A stretch of DNA of 64,000 nucleotides from Secundilactobacillus yichangensis. Lineage in GTDB: Bacteria > Bacillota > Bacilli > Lactobacillales > Lactobacillaceae. The translations under genes and the position numbers were made by a program. Shown here piece after piece: positions 30,953-39,461 of this stretch. Positions within the stretch are counted from its first letter, which is position 1. Each line of letters starts with the position of its first letter. The notes under the pieces are model-generated. The model made no database searches. It was given only the letters and a program-made list of their open reading frames with translations, and was not told the DNA's origin. The DNA lies in the NCBI RefSeq assembly GCF_016861565.1, contig NZ_BOLK01000011.1:1-64000 (forward strand), written 5' to 3'.

Positions 30953-32848
30953 CTAGTTACCGACTGGAAGCTGTAACTCTTCTTTAGTATAGGTTTTGAT
31001 TAAGTTCAGCAGGTGGTTGATATCATCAGCTGAAACTTCACCGATGTTACCAATTCGGAAGCTGTCACACTTTGAAACCTTGCCCGGATAAATAATGAAG
31101 CCACGATCTTTTAGGTATTCGTAAAATGCCCGGAAGTTAAAGTCAGCCGTTGGATACTTAAAGGAAGTAATAATCGGTGATTGAACATCTTCGTTGATTA
31201 CTAATTCATAACCCAGCTCCTGCATACCTTTCCGTAAGAGCGTTTCATTCGTGTGATAACGATGTGTCCGAGCAGTGACACCACCTTCCTGTTCGAGTTC
31301 ACGTAGCGCTTCAGCAAAAGCATAAACAACGTGGGTTGGAGACGTAAAACGCCACTTACCATCATGGTCTTCGAAGGTTCGATACTGCGCGTATAGATCT
31401 AGAGCTAAGGAACGGGCATTACCTTCAGTTCCTTGTAAAGTCTTCTTTTTAGCTAGTACAATACTAAATCCGGGAACGCCTTGGACACATTTATTTGAAC
31501 TCGTAATCAGATAGTCAGCCCGAAGTCTTTCCAAATCGATCGGTACACCACCGAAGCTGGACATAGCATCAACTATGGTAATAATGCCTTTTTCGGCCAG
31601 CGCTGGGATGATGGTTTCAATTGGGTTTAAGATACCCGTAGTAGTTTCGCAGTGAACGACTGCAAAGTGAGTGACTTCTGGGTGTTTGGCTAAGGATTCC
31701 TCAACTGCAGTTAAGGTGACTGTCTGATCTTCTGGTACTTGAAGGTCAACGTGGGGAATCGATAGATAATCAGCAATTTCAATCATGCGTTCCCCATAGG
31801 CCCCGTTTGCTGCAATCAAGAGAGTGGCATGCTGCTTAGGAACAGCAGTGCCGATTGCTGCTTCGACACCGAAACTGCCGCTGCCTTGCATCAGGACGGC
31901 TGTGTAATCGTCTTCTGAGGCTTTGCCGACGGCGACAAGTTCATGACGAACCCATTGCGTAAGTTCTTTGTAGTCATCATCCCAGGTACCATGGTCAACT
32001 AGCATGGTTTCTTTGACGGTGTGGCTGGTTGTCAGCGGACCAGGTGTCAGCAATAGCGGCATTTCATGCTGTTGATCATTAATCGCTTCAATTAGCGGGA
32101 TTAAATCAGCGATGTTATTAATGGTTTCATCGGCACCAGCTTCCTTCAAAATTACAGCTGCTTTGGCCTGGCAGCGGTCACGTTGTTCAATGTCTAATTC
32201 ATTGAATTCTTGTTGCGACAGCCCAATTAAATTGCCACCGTCAACAACCCCGATTGAAATTGTGCCAGCGTTTTTACCTTCTAAAATGTCGTTAACTGTG
32301 TCGCCGACTTTGATGACGTGAGAAGGATCGGAAATGTTCATCTTCCTGATTGCAAGTTCAACCATGGCTGAACTTGGACGGCCCACGTGGTTGGTTTGTT
32401 CCGAAGTGATGTTATAGGCAGGCTTATAACCTTGTTTAGCTGCCAGTGGCAGGATTTGATCTAACATGGCTTGCGTATAGCCGGTGGTTGTTGCTAATTG
32501 AATATGATGGGCATTAGCAAACTTAATTAAGTCAGTCATACCAGGCTTAAGTTGAGCGGTTTCAGCAAGCACCTTGTTAATTTCAATTTGGAACTGAGCG
32601 TAAATTTCTTCAGCGGCTTTTGCTAGGGGAATAGTGGGGTGAGTCGTTTCCCAAGAACTTGATATTTCAGAATTTTGAAGTATTTTACGAACGTGAGTTA
32701 ATTTATCCAAACCAACATCTTGACGGATGGTGGCTTCACTTAAATCAATATTAAAGTGTGCAAAGGCGTTTTTAAAGGCAATGATGGGGGCACGGCTGCC
32801 ATAGTCAACGGCTGTGCCGGCCCAATCTAATACAATGGCTTCAATCAT
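30953..32848 (-). CDS. Fused phosphonoacetaldehyde hydrolase - 2-aminoethylphosphonate transaminase (PhnX-PhnW)
   Basis: 631 aa. Two consecutive steps of 2-aminoethylphosphonate breakdown in one chain, in reverse order to the pathway. Residues 1-265 are the HAD-fold phosphonatase: nucleophile Asp8 in LDWAGTAVDYG, Schiff-base Lys49 in VGLDKLTHV, and VGDTVNDILEGKNAG. Residues 268-631 are the PLP-dependent transaminase: LLLTPGPLTTS, then AMSSFGGVPIDL, with the PLP Lys near 453 in SSNKCVQGVPG. The aminotransferase makes phosphonoacetaldehyde from 2-aminoethylphosphonate and pyruvate; the hydrolase then yields acetaldehyde and phosphate. ATG follows AGGAGG. Last gene of the phn operon, 29 bp after a permease gene. 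Confidence 0.94.
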   Translation of the reverse strand: MIEAIVLDWAGTAVDYGSRAPIIAFKNAFAHFNIDLSEATIRQDVGLDKLTHVRKILQNSEISSSWETTHPTIPLAKAAEEIYAQFQIEINKVLAETAQLKPGMTDLIKFANAHHIQLATTTGYTQAMLDQILPLAAKQGYKPAYNITSEQTNHVGRPSSAMVELAIRKMNISDPSHVIKVGDTVNDILEGKNAGTISIGVVDGGNLIGLSQQEFNELDIEQRDRCQAKAAVILKEAGADETINNIADLIPLIEAINDQQHEMPLLLTPGPLTTSHTVKETMLVDHGTWDDDYKELTQWVRHELVAVGKASEDDYTAVLMQGSGSFGVEAAIGTAVPKQHATLLIAANGAYGERMIEIADYLSIPHVDLQVPEDQTVTLTAVEESLAKHPEVTHFAVVHCETTTGILNPIETIIPALAEKGIITIVDAMSSFGGVPIDLERLRADYLITSSNKCVQGVPGFSIVLAKKKTLQGTEGNARSLALDLYAQYRTFEDHDGKWRFTSPTHVVYAFAEALRELEQEGGVTARTHRYHTNETLLRKGMQELGYELVINEDVQSPIITSFKYPTADFNFRAFYEYLKDRGFIIYPGKVSKCDSFRIGNIGEVSADDINHLLNLIKTYTKEELQLPVGN

Positions 32849-32877
32849 AAAGCATTCCTCCTATTTTAATTAAATAC

Positions 32878-33738
32878 CTAGCGATTACTATTGGTGACAG
32901 AGCGCAGACGGTATGAAATGATCTCTAGTATCAGCGCAAAGGCTAAAATCATGTAAACCATCACACCAACTTCGTGGAAGTTGAAGTAGAAGCTGCTTGA
33001 CATGAAAAGCTGATACCCGATACCGCCAGCACCAGCTGCGGCGCCAACAGCAATGGCGTCGGCAAAGTTAATTTCAAAACGGATGAAGGTCCAACTAAGG
33101 TAACTTGGAATCAGGTAGGGGATGATGGCCTGACGGACGATAGCACTCTTTTTAAGCCCCATGGCCCGCATGGTTTCAATAATCTCCGGTGCAAGTTCAT
33201 CCATACTGTCGGCATAGACCTTGGTCAGATAAGCAATACTGTGAAAGGTGATGCCGACCACTGCTGCATTAGCCCCCAGGCCAAAGACGACACTGTAGAT
33301 CAGAACCCAAAGGACGGTTGGAATGGCACGAATAACGGCCATGAAGCTTTGGATACCCAACACTAGATAGTTGGGGGCTAACCGCCTCGTACTGGCTAAA
33401 GCAAAGAAGAACGCTACGGTAGAACCAATTAAAGTGGTCAAGAAGGCTAAAAGAATACTTTGGCCAAGTGCACCCAAGAGGGCTGCAAAAGTGGTGTTAG
33501 CAAGGTGCGGTTGCAGAAACATGATGTTAATATTCTCTACAAAACTCGCTAGTGCCGCGCCCAATTTAAAATGGTTTGGGATCATTGTCGGTAGTGTCAT
33601 CAGTGTGATATAGGCCAGCACAATCAGTGTGAGTAGAATCGTTACACGACGTCGATCCCGAAGACGTAAGGGAATTGACAGCTTAGGACCGGCTGGAACT
33701 CTAGTGGGGATGGAAATTTGATTTTCTGGTTTGATCAC
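32878..33738 (-). CDS. phnE: Phosphonate ABC transporter permease (PhnE-like, second copy)
   Basis: 286 aa, about six membrane helices. Membrane subunit of the phosphonate importer. The coupling-helix region reads ETMRAMGLKKSAIVRQAIIPYLIP near residue 190, typical of PhnE, and AVIRAIPTVLWVLIYSVVFGLG lies in a central helix. About 40 hydrophilic N-terminal residues (PTRVPAGPKLSIPLRLRDRRR) precede the first helix. It overlaps the upstream permease by 4 bp (ATGA type), so the two are translated together and probably pair as a heterodimer. Confidence 0.92.
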   Translation of the reverse strand: MIKPENQISIPTRVPAGPKLSIPLRLRDRRRVTILLTLIVLAYITLMTLPTMIPNHFKLGAALASFVENINIMFLQPHLANTTFAALLGALGQSILLAFLTTLIGSTVAFFFALASTRRLAPNYLVLGIQSFMAVIRAIPTVLWVLIYSVVFGLGANAAVVGITFHSIAYLTKVYADSMDELAPEIIETMRAMGLKKSAIVRQAIIPYLIPSYLSWTFIRFEINFADAIAVGAAAGAGGIGYQLFMSSSFYFNFHEVGVMVYMILAFALILEIISYRLRSVTNSNR

Positions 33739-34535
33739 GATAATAGCCTCCCAATCAGGTTGGAGATAAGTTCAACCGATACCACTAAAATGATGACGGA
33801 TAGTACAACTAAACCAGCTGCTCCATACCTTAAACTCTTAAAATAGAGATTGAAGATAAAGCCGATACCAGTCCCAGTCAGTAAGCCAACTAAGGTGGCA
33901 TCACGAACGTTATTTTCAATCATGTAAAGTATCCAGGACATAAGCGCTACTGCAATTTCTGGCAAGAGACCCTGGAAAATGACTTGCAGGTAGGTAGCAC
34001 CAGTGGCCTGTAGTGCCTGAATTTTTCCGGTGCCAAAATCCTCGATGGTTTCCATAAAAGCCCGTGTGAGAAAGCCTAGCGTCATAAAGAACAGTGCCAG
34101 GAAACCTGTGAGGTCATTTTGTTTGAACGAAAAGAGCAGAATCATTGCCCAGGCAACGATTGGAATATTTCGCAGCAGTGACGAAAAAGCGCGAATGACC
34201 CAGCTGATGGTAATGGCAGGTGTTAGGGTTTTAGCACCAATAATCGCTAGAAATAGCGATACCACGGCAGCACAGGTAGTGGCCGCAACGGCGACTAAAA
34301 AGGTTCGAAAGAGCTGCTGCAGGATTTCACCCCAGTAACCTTTGGAGGCCTCATTGGGAATGAAATTTTGAATCAGCCACACAATACCGTCTTGAACGTT
34401 GAGTAACGAGTGAGTCTGAAACCCTAGTCCAATAGAAGCGCCAACATAAGCTATTCCAAGAATGACGATAATGAGTGTCAATCTAAAACGCTTTTTACTG
34501 AAGAAACTATTGATTTCCTGAACATCAGAACTCAT
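33735..34535 (-). CDS. phnE: Phosphonate ABC transporter permease (PhnE-like, first copy)
   Basis: 266 aa, about six membrane helices. The other membrane half of the importer, with coupling region KIQALQATGATYLQVIFQGLLP near residue 150 and SLLRNIPIVAWAMILLFSF in the middle. It overlaps the ATPase gene by 11 bp and the second permease by 4 bp. It differs clearly from the second permease, consistent with an old duplication and a heterodimeric pore. Confidence 0.92.
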   Translation of the reverse strand: MSSDVQEINSFFSKKRFRLTLIIVILGIAYVGASIGLGFQTHSLLNVQDGIVWLIQNFIPNEASKGYWGEILQQLFRTFLVAVAATTCAAVVSLFLAIIGAKTLTPAITISWVIRAFSSLLRNIPIVAWAMILLFSFKQNDLTGFLALFFMTLGFLTRAFMETIEDFGTGKIQALQATGATYLQVIFQGLLPEIAVALMSWILYMIENNVRDATLVGLLTGTGIGFIFNLYFKSLRYGAAGLVVLSVIILVVSVELISNLIGRLLS

Positions 34536-35295
34536 GCACTAGGCTCCCTTCTGTATTGGCGTCCTTTTGATAAATATTTGCGATGGCCGCATCAGAGAGT
34601 GCCTTTGTACGATCGTCGAAAACGACCTGGCCGTTATTGATACCGATGACGTGGTCCGCATATTCTCTGGCAATATCAACTTGATGGAGATTAATCAGAA
34701 CTGAGATACCGTCATTAACGGCCAGATCCCTGAGAATATCCATTACCGTAATCGTTGATTTGGGATCCAACGACGCGATCGGTTCATCACATAAAATGAT
34801 TTTGGGGTGCTGCATGAGCGCGCGAGCAATGCCAACACGTTGTTTTTGGCCACCACTGAGGTTACGGCATTGCTGATAGGCAAATTCACCCAGGCCAACC
34901 TTTTGCAGAAGTTGCAAAGCTTCTTCCTTTTCCCGGTTACGATACATCGAGAAAATACCCGCCAGATTTGATTTGGTGCCTAGACAGCCGTGTAAAACGT
35001 TCTCGATGGCAGTTAGCGGTTCGATCAGATTATAGTTTTGAAAGATCATACCGATTCGACAGCGAGCTCGTCGTAACTGTGCGCGGTTCAATTGACGCAT
35101 ATCGGTATTATCGAACAAGATTTCACCGTCATCGTCCTGGATCAATTGATTGATACTGCGTAAAATAGTCGTTTTACCGGCACCGGAAGGCCCAATAATC
35201 ACGGTTACTTCACCAGGTCGAACACTAAAAGAAACATCAGTTAACGACTTTTTCTCGCCGTCGTAGCTCTTAGCTAAGTGCTTCACTGTTAACAT
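34525..35295 (-). CDS. phnC: Phosphonate ABC transporter ATPase
   Basis: 256 aa. Energises the phosphonate importer. Walker A GPSGAGKTTIL near residue 35, signature LSGGQKQRVGIARAL near 146, Walker B IILCDEPIASLDP, and H-loop INLHQVD; all key residues are intact. EPLTAIENVLHGCLG is typical of the PhnC subgroup. ATG after GGAGG-like sequence, 28 bp downstream of phnD. Confidence 0.94.
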   Translation of the reverse strand: MLTVKHLAKSYDGEKKSLTDVSFSVRPGEVTVIIGPSGAGKTTILRSINQLIQDDDGEILFDNTDMRQLNRAQLRRARCRIGMIFQNYNLIEPLTAIENVLHGCLGTKSNLAGIFSMYRNREKEEALQLLQKVGLGEFAYQQCRNLSGGQKQRVGIARALMQHPKIILCDEPIASLDPKSTITVMDILRDLAVNDGISVLINLHQVDIAREYADHVIGINNGQVVFDDRTKALSDAAIANIYQKDANTEGSLVHEF

Positions 35296-35323
35296 CAGGG
35301 GAGGGCCTCCTTAGATTACCGAA

Positions 35324-36349
35324 TTATTCACCAAGTACCTTGTGGGTTGGGGCGTACCATTTATCAGAAATGGCAATGAATTGGGTATCGCCATCCTTAG
35401 GTAGCAGGCTGTGTACCTTAGCGTTAGATGGTGCAAAGAATTTCTCATCTTTAGCGATGCGGGATGAAGTCAATGCGCTGATGATCTTCTTAGTATCTGA
35501 TTTACTGATCATCTTTGAATTCACTGCAATCGGCTCGTTTTGTACTGGATAAGCGGCTAGCGCGATGCTTTCCTTACCACGGACGCTATTAAACGGTGCT
35601 GGTGCGTTGGCATTGATCTTAAAGTCAGCACCTGCTTTGGTTGAATCATTGGTGAATTTTCCGTATGAAACCAGATCCATATCATCGAAAGCAGCTACAT
35701 CAGCATCACCTTTAAGCAAGTTGACGGCTGAACCTTGGTGCGAGCCGCCAAATAGGACTTTAGAGAAGAATTTGCCGCTTTGCTGTAAATCATCTTTATT
35801 TTTCAACTTAAAGCTAGTTTGGATAGCACCGGCTGGGATGGCAAAACCTGACGTTGAAGTATTTGAGACGAATGACATCTTCTTGCCCTTAATCTTTTCA
35901 AGGCTATACTTGCCATTTACTTTATACTGGCTGGCTTTATCCTTAGGTACCATGATGTAACTGTGATACTGAGCGTCCTTCAGTGTGCCGGACTTACCAG
36001 AGTAAGTGAGGATTGGTTCAACAGAAGCGTTTTGCTTGTGTGCCTGAATGTAACTATCTGGTCCCATCAGCGCAATTTGTGCTTTTCCAGAAGAAATAGC
36101 TTGAATGGCAACGTTGTAGTCGGTAGTGGTTTTAACGTCCACCTTTTTTCCAGTGGCTTTGTGAATCTCGTTAGCTAGCGCCGTTCTGGCTGGACCGGCT
36201 TCTTTAGCAGAGTCGCCAGGTAAGAAAACGACCGTTAGATCTTTTGCTTTTTGGTGTCCTCCAGTAGTGTTTGAAGAACTGCAGCCAGCTGCTGCAAGTG
36301 ATAATCCGATAATTCCGGCGGCAAATAAACTCGTTTTGAAAATAGTCAT
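35324..36349 (-). CDS. phnD: Phosphonate-binding lipoprotein
   Basis: 341 aa. Extracellular lipid-anchored receptor delivering phosphonates to the importer. Signal peptide residues 1-22 end in the lipobox AAAGC with Cys23, followed by a Ser/Thr/Gly-rich tether. The PhnD core shows LTVVFLPGDSAKEAGPA, QIALMGPDSYIQAHK and SNTSTSGFAIPAG (ligand loop), then DADVAAFDDMDL. First gene of the operon; the upstream region has phased Pho-box repeats, predicting induction under phosphate limitation. Confidence 0.93.
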   Translation of the reverse strand: MTIFKTSLFAAGIIGLSLAAAGCSSSNTTGGHQKAKDLTVVFLPGDSAKEAGPARTALANEIHKATGKKVDVKTTTDYNVAIQAISSGKAQIALMGPDSYIQAHKQNASVEPILTYSGKSGTLKDAQYHSYIMVPKDKASQYKVNGKYSLEKIKGKKMSFVSNTSTSGFAIPAGAIQTSFKLKNKDDLQQSGKFFSKVLFGGSHQGSAVNLLKGDADVAAFDDMDLVSYGKFTNDSTKAGADFKINANAPAPFNSVRGKESIALAAYPVQNEPIAVNSKMISKSDTKKIISALTSSRIAKDEKFFAPSNAKVHSLLPKDGDTQFIAISDKWYAPTHKVLGE

Positions 36350-36399
36350 CTTAAATAACCCCTATCTATGTTTGATAGGCTTAATACTAGCGGGTGATT

Positions 36400-36459
36400 G
36401 TAAATACAACATAAATCCTTCGTAAATATTTATAAATAACGTGTAAATGTTTGGTAAAT
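36400..36459 (-). promoter_or_regulatory. Pho box: six phased TTTAC-type repeats
   Basis: Six copies of (G/A)TAAAT (ATTTAC/T on the minus strand) start at 36400, 36411, 36422, 36432, 36443 and 36454, that is every 10-11 bp with 5-bp spacers. This is the layout of Firmicutes PhoP boxes (TTWACA-like repeats one helical turn apart). A -10-like TATTAA lies about 12 bp closer to phnD. PhoP binding is inferred. Confidence 0.75.
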
Positions 36460-36573
36460 AAGAACTGCAATGGTATAAGATTACTATGGTGTAAAGGCAT
36501 AACTTTGGCGCCATAGCACACTTTGTAGTATGTTGAAAGGTGAAATGATAAGCAACGAACAGGAGGGGTTCAT

Positions 36574-37908
36574 ATGGCGTTTGATTACGATACGATTGTT
36601 ATTGGTGGCGGGCCTGGTGGATTAGCTGTGGCATACGGCTTAAACAGCCAGCAGAAGGTTTTGGTGATTGAAGGTAATCTGTGGGGCGGAACATGTCCCA
36701 ACTTCGGCTGCGACCCTAAAAAGATGCTTTATGGTGTTGTGGAGGCCAAAAGACAGGTGATTCGCTATCACGAAAGTGGGTTACCGGCAGAACCCAAAGT
36801 CGATTGGCCAGCAATGATGGCGTTTAAGCGCGGCTATACGGAAAAAATCCCAACGGGCACTGAAGCAGGTTTAAAAGGTGCCGGTATTGACCACCTTCAT
36901 GGCACTGCGCAATTCGTCGATGGTCATACGGTTCGAGTGGGTGATCAGCAGGTCACGGGTCAGCAAATCGTAATTGCCACTGGGGCAACTCCTAATATTC
37001 CGGACATTCCTGGTAAGGCAGCCTTTAAGACTAGTACGGATTTCCTGAATCTGGATACTTTGCCCGAAAAGGTTGGGTTTGTTGGTGCTGGTTACGTTGC
37101 GATTGAACTGGCTAATATTGCAGTTGAAGCTGGCGCTGAAGTTCACATTTTCCAGCATAATGACCGTTTGCTGCGTAATTTCCCGCAAGAGTATACCGAG
37201 CGGCTAAAGAAAATTTTGGCTGATAAGGGTATTCAATTCCACATGAATACTAACGTTACTGCCCTGCAAACGACTGATGATCAAGTCAAAGTAACGACGG
37301 ATTCTGATGGATCGTTCACCCTAAATACCATTTTTGCCGCAGCGGGACGGCGCCCCAACTTGGATCAGCTAAATTTAGATGGAATTGGGGTTACAGTAGA
37401 ACCGCAAGGCATCAAGGTTGATGACCATCTAAGAACCAGCGTGCCGTCCATCTATGCGATTGGCGATGCCATTGCTAAATCGGTGCCTAAGTTAACGCCG
37501 GTTTCTGGCATTGAAGGTCGTTATGTTGCCTCGGTAATCGCTTGTGACACACATGATCCAATTCAGTATCCGGCCATTCCCCATACGGTGTTCGCCGGGC
37601 CGGAACTGGCGCAAGTTGGTGTGACGCTTGAATCAGCTAAGCAAGCTCCTGATCACTATACAATTAGTGACCAGCCGGTAGGTTCCTGGTATACGTATCA
37701 TCGGCTCCAAGATCAGAACGCCCACGTGACGACGATCGTTGATAAGACTTCTGGGAAATTAGTCGGTGCAATCGTTTTGGCGATTAATGCTGAAGAACTG
37801 ATCAACGATTTTTCTGAGCTGATCACTCACGGGACACCGGCTAAAAATGCCACTGACTGGACCCCAGTTTATCCAAGCGTTACTAGTGATCTCGGGTACT
37901 TTTATTAA
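36574..37908 (+). CDS. Pyridine nucleotide-disulfide oxidoreductase (glutathione reductase-like)
   Basis: 444 aa. FAD/NAD(P)H flavoprotein. FAD site TIVIGGGPGGLAVAYGL at the N-terminus, redox-active disulfide in GGTCPNFGCDPKK (Cys near 40 and 45), NAD(P) site VGFVGAGYVAIELANIA near 170, and second FAD motif SIYAIGDAI near 300. In glutathione reductase the C-terminus supplies HPTxxEE; here the equivalent reads YPSVTSDL, with Tyr for the catalytic His and Asp for Glu. The physiological disulfide is therefore uncertain. Monocistronic, GGAGGGG before ATG, terminator after. Confidence 0.85.
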   Translation: MAFDYDTIVIGGGPGGLAVAYGLNSQQKVLVIEGNLWGGTCPNFGCDPKKMLYGVVEAKRQVIRYHESGLPAEPKVDWPAMMAFKRGYTEKIPTGTEAGLKGAGIDHLHGTAQFVDGHTVRVGDQQVTGQQIVIATGATPNIPDIPGKAAFKTSTDFLNLDTLPEKVGFVGAGYVAIELANIAVEAGAEVHIFQHNDRLLRNFPQEYTERLKKILADKGIQFHMNTNVTALQTTDDQVKVTTDSDGSFTLNTIFAAAGRRPNLDQLNLDGIGVTVEPQGIKVDDHLRTSVPSIYAIGDAIAKSVPKLTPVSGIEGRYVASVIACDTHDPIQYPAIPHTVFAGPELAQVGVTLESAKQAPDHYTISDQPVGSWYTYHRLQDQNAHVTTIVDKTSGKLVGAIVLAINAEELINDFSELITHGTPAKNATDWTPVYPSVTSDLGYFY

Positions 37909-37924
37909 GCAAATGAAATGAAGT

Positions 37925-37958
37925 AAACCCCTTGTATGTGTATGCATACGAGGGGTTT
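37925..37958 (+). terminator. Rho-independent terminator
   Basis: AAACCCCTTGTATG / CATACGAGGGGTTT stem with a short loop, after the flavoprotein gene. Confidence 0.85.
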
Positions 37959-37998
37959 GTCATGTTAAAATGAGGTATCAAGAATAGGAAGTGGAAAA

Positions 37999-38583
37999 AT
38001 GGGGCGCGCAAAAGATATTTACCGGGAAATTATGGCGGATCCGCAGAATGCGGAGTTCACCAGACAGGGCATTGAGCCGCTGTACCACGTTGAACCTGAA
38101 GCACGAATTTTAATCATTAGTCAGGCACCAAGCCGAAAAGGTCAAGAATCGATGACGTATTGGGACGACCCAAGCGGTGACCGATTAAGATCATGGATGG
38201 GGATGAGCCGTGATGAATTCTACCATTCTGGGAAATTAGGAGTGGTACCGCTGGACTTTTATTTCCCGGGAAAAGGCAAGCAGGGGGATCTGCCGCCTAG
38301 AAAGGGATTTGCCGAAAAGTGGCATCAGCCCGTTTTAGAACTGATGCCCAAGGTGTCATTAACCCTGCTCATTGGTGCTTATGCTCAGAAATATTACTTG
38401 CAGAAACGACGCCAAAAAACGCTCACAGAAACCGTGGCACATTACCGTGACTATTTGCCTGAGTACTTTCCTATCGTCCATCCTTCCCCGTTAAATTATG
38501 GCTGGATGCATCAGCATCCTTGGTTTGAAGACGAGGTCGTACCAGAACTGCAAGCTGAGGTTAGACAATTGCTTGAATCCTAA
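37999..38583 (+). CDS. Uracil-DNA glycosylase family protein
   Basis: 194 aa. UDG-fold protein of the YcdX-like/family-4-like group. It has ILIISQAPSRKGQESM near residue 37 (water-activating/phosphate loop region) and IVHPSPLNYGW near 160 (the HPSP minor-groove loop). A central insert is rich in Gly/Lys (YFPGKGKQGDLPPRK). Some members lack classical uracil excision, so activity is unproven. ATG lies after a weak GGAAG. Two Noc-like palindromes, one mismatch each, lie inside the gene. Confidence 0.85.
   Translation: MGRAKDIYREIMADPQNAEFTRQGIEPLYHVEPEARILIISQAPSRKGQESMTYWDDPSGDRLRSWMGMSRDEFYHSGKLGVVPLDFYFPGKGKQGDLPPRKGFAEKWHQPVLELMPKVSLTLLIGAYAQKYYLQKRRQKTLTETVAHYRDYLPEYFPIVHPSPLNYGWMHQHPWFEDEVVPELQAEVRQLLES
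38017..38030. promoter_or_regulatory. Noc-binding-site-like palindrome, one mismatch
   Basis: ATTTACCGGGAAAT differs from ATTTCCCGGGAAAT at one base; inside the UDG-like gene near its start. Confidence 0.5.
38261..38274. promoter_or_regulatory. Noc-binding-site-like palindrome, one mismatch
   Basis: ATTTCCCGGGAAAA, last base differing from the consensus; 244 bp from the preceding copy and in the same gene. Confidence 0.5.
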
Positions 38584-38707
38584 GTAGTATTTTTGGAGAA
38601 TCTAACTGAGTTTCTTAATTAAAAGTAAGCATTTTGGCTGTTCTACTTGAAGATAAATCATATTTACGGTAGTCTATACGCCAGGATTGCCAGAAACGGA
38701 GACGCTC

Positions 38708-39367
38708 ATGAATAAACAAGTTTTCTTTGATTTTGATGGCACCATCGTTAATTCCCAGCACGGCATTATTATGGCGGTCAAAAAGATGGTGGACGAACTG
38801 CAGCTGCCGCATTTGACGGATGCAGAATACCGGCTGTTTATTGGTCCAACGGTAACTGATAGTCTCAAGAAGTTTTTTCCTTCGCTGTCAGAGAAACAAA
38901 TTAACGCTGGTGTCGCTAGATACAGGGAGAACTATAACTCGCAAGGGCTATTTGACTTGGAAATTTATCCGGGAGTTGAAGTGGCACTAACAACTTTGAA
39001 ATCGGCTGGGTACCAGCTAAATTTAGCTTCTGCAAAACCAGAACCCGTTTTACGACGGATTGTCGATAAATTTCAGTTGAACAATTACTTTAACGGTATT
39101 TATGGTGCAACTGAGAACCGTAAGATTCGGGTTCAAAAGGCGGATATTTTGGCATATGGGCTTGAACAAAGTGGTGCTACTCAAGATCAAAGCGTCATGG
39201 TTGGTGATCGTTATACGGATATGAACGGCGGGTTCGAAAACCACGTGAAAACACTGGGTGTCACCTATGGCTTTGGCGATGCAGCGGAGCTTCGTGCGGC
39301 CAACGCAACAGCACTGGTGACGTCATCTGCAGAGCTCCCCGCTGGTGTGAAGCGATTATTAGGATAA
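38708..39367 (+). CDS. HAD-superfamily phosphatase (phosphoglycolate phosphatase-like)
   Basis: 219 aa. HAD hydrolase subfamily I with a helical cap. Motif I FFDFDGTIVNS (nucleophile Asp near residue 8), motif II LNLASAKPEP, and motif III/IV region VMVGDRYTDMNGG near 165. It could dephosphorylate phosphoglycolate, pyrophosphate or a nucleotide. ATG is chosen after CGGAG; the frame extends seven codons upstream. Probably monocistronic. Confidence 0.88.
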   Translation: MNKQVFFDFDGTIVNSQHGIIMAVKKMVDELQLPHLTDAEYRLFIGPTVTDSLKKFFPSLSEKQINAGVARYRENYNSQGLFDLEIYPGVEVALTTLKSAGYQLNLASAKPEPVLRRIVDKFQLNNYFNGIYGATENRKIRVQKADILAYGLEQSGATQDQSVMVGDRYTDMNGGFENHVKTLGVTYGFGDAAELRAANATALVTSSAELPAGVKRLLG

Positions 39368-39461
39368 TAAGGTTAAGGAGCGCTTAAAGCGACCCTTTTT
39401 TATTCATTTATAAAGAACAGAGTAAGGATTAGAACTAGAGATTTAAACCGAGGTGATTCTA

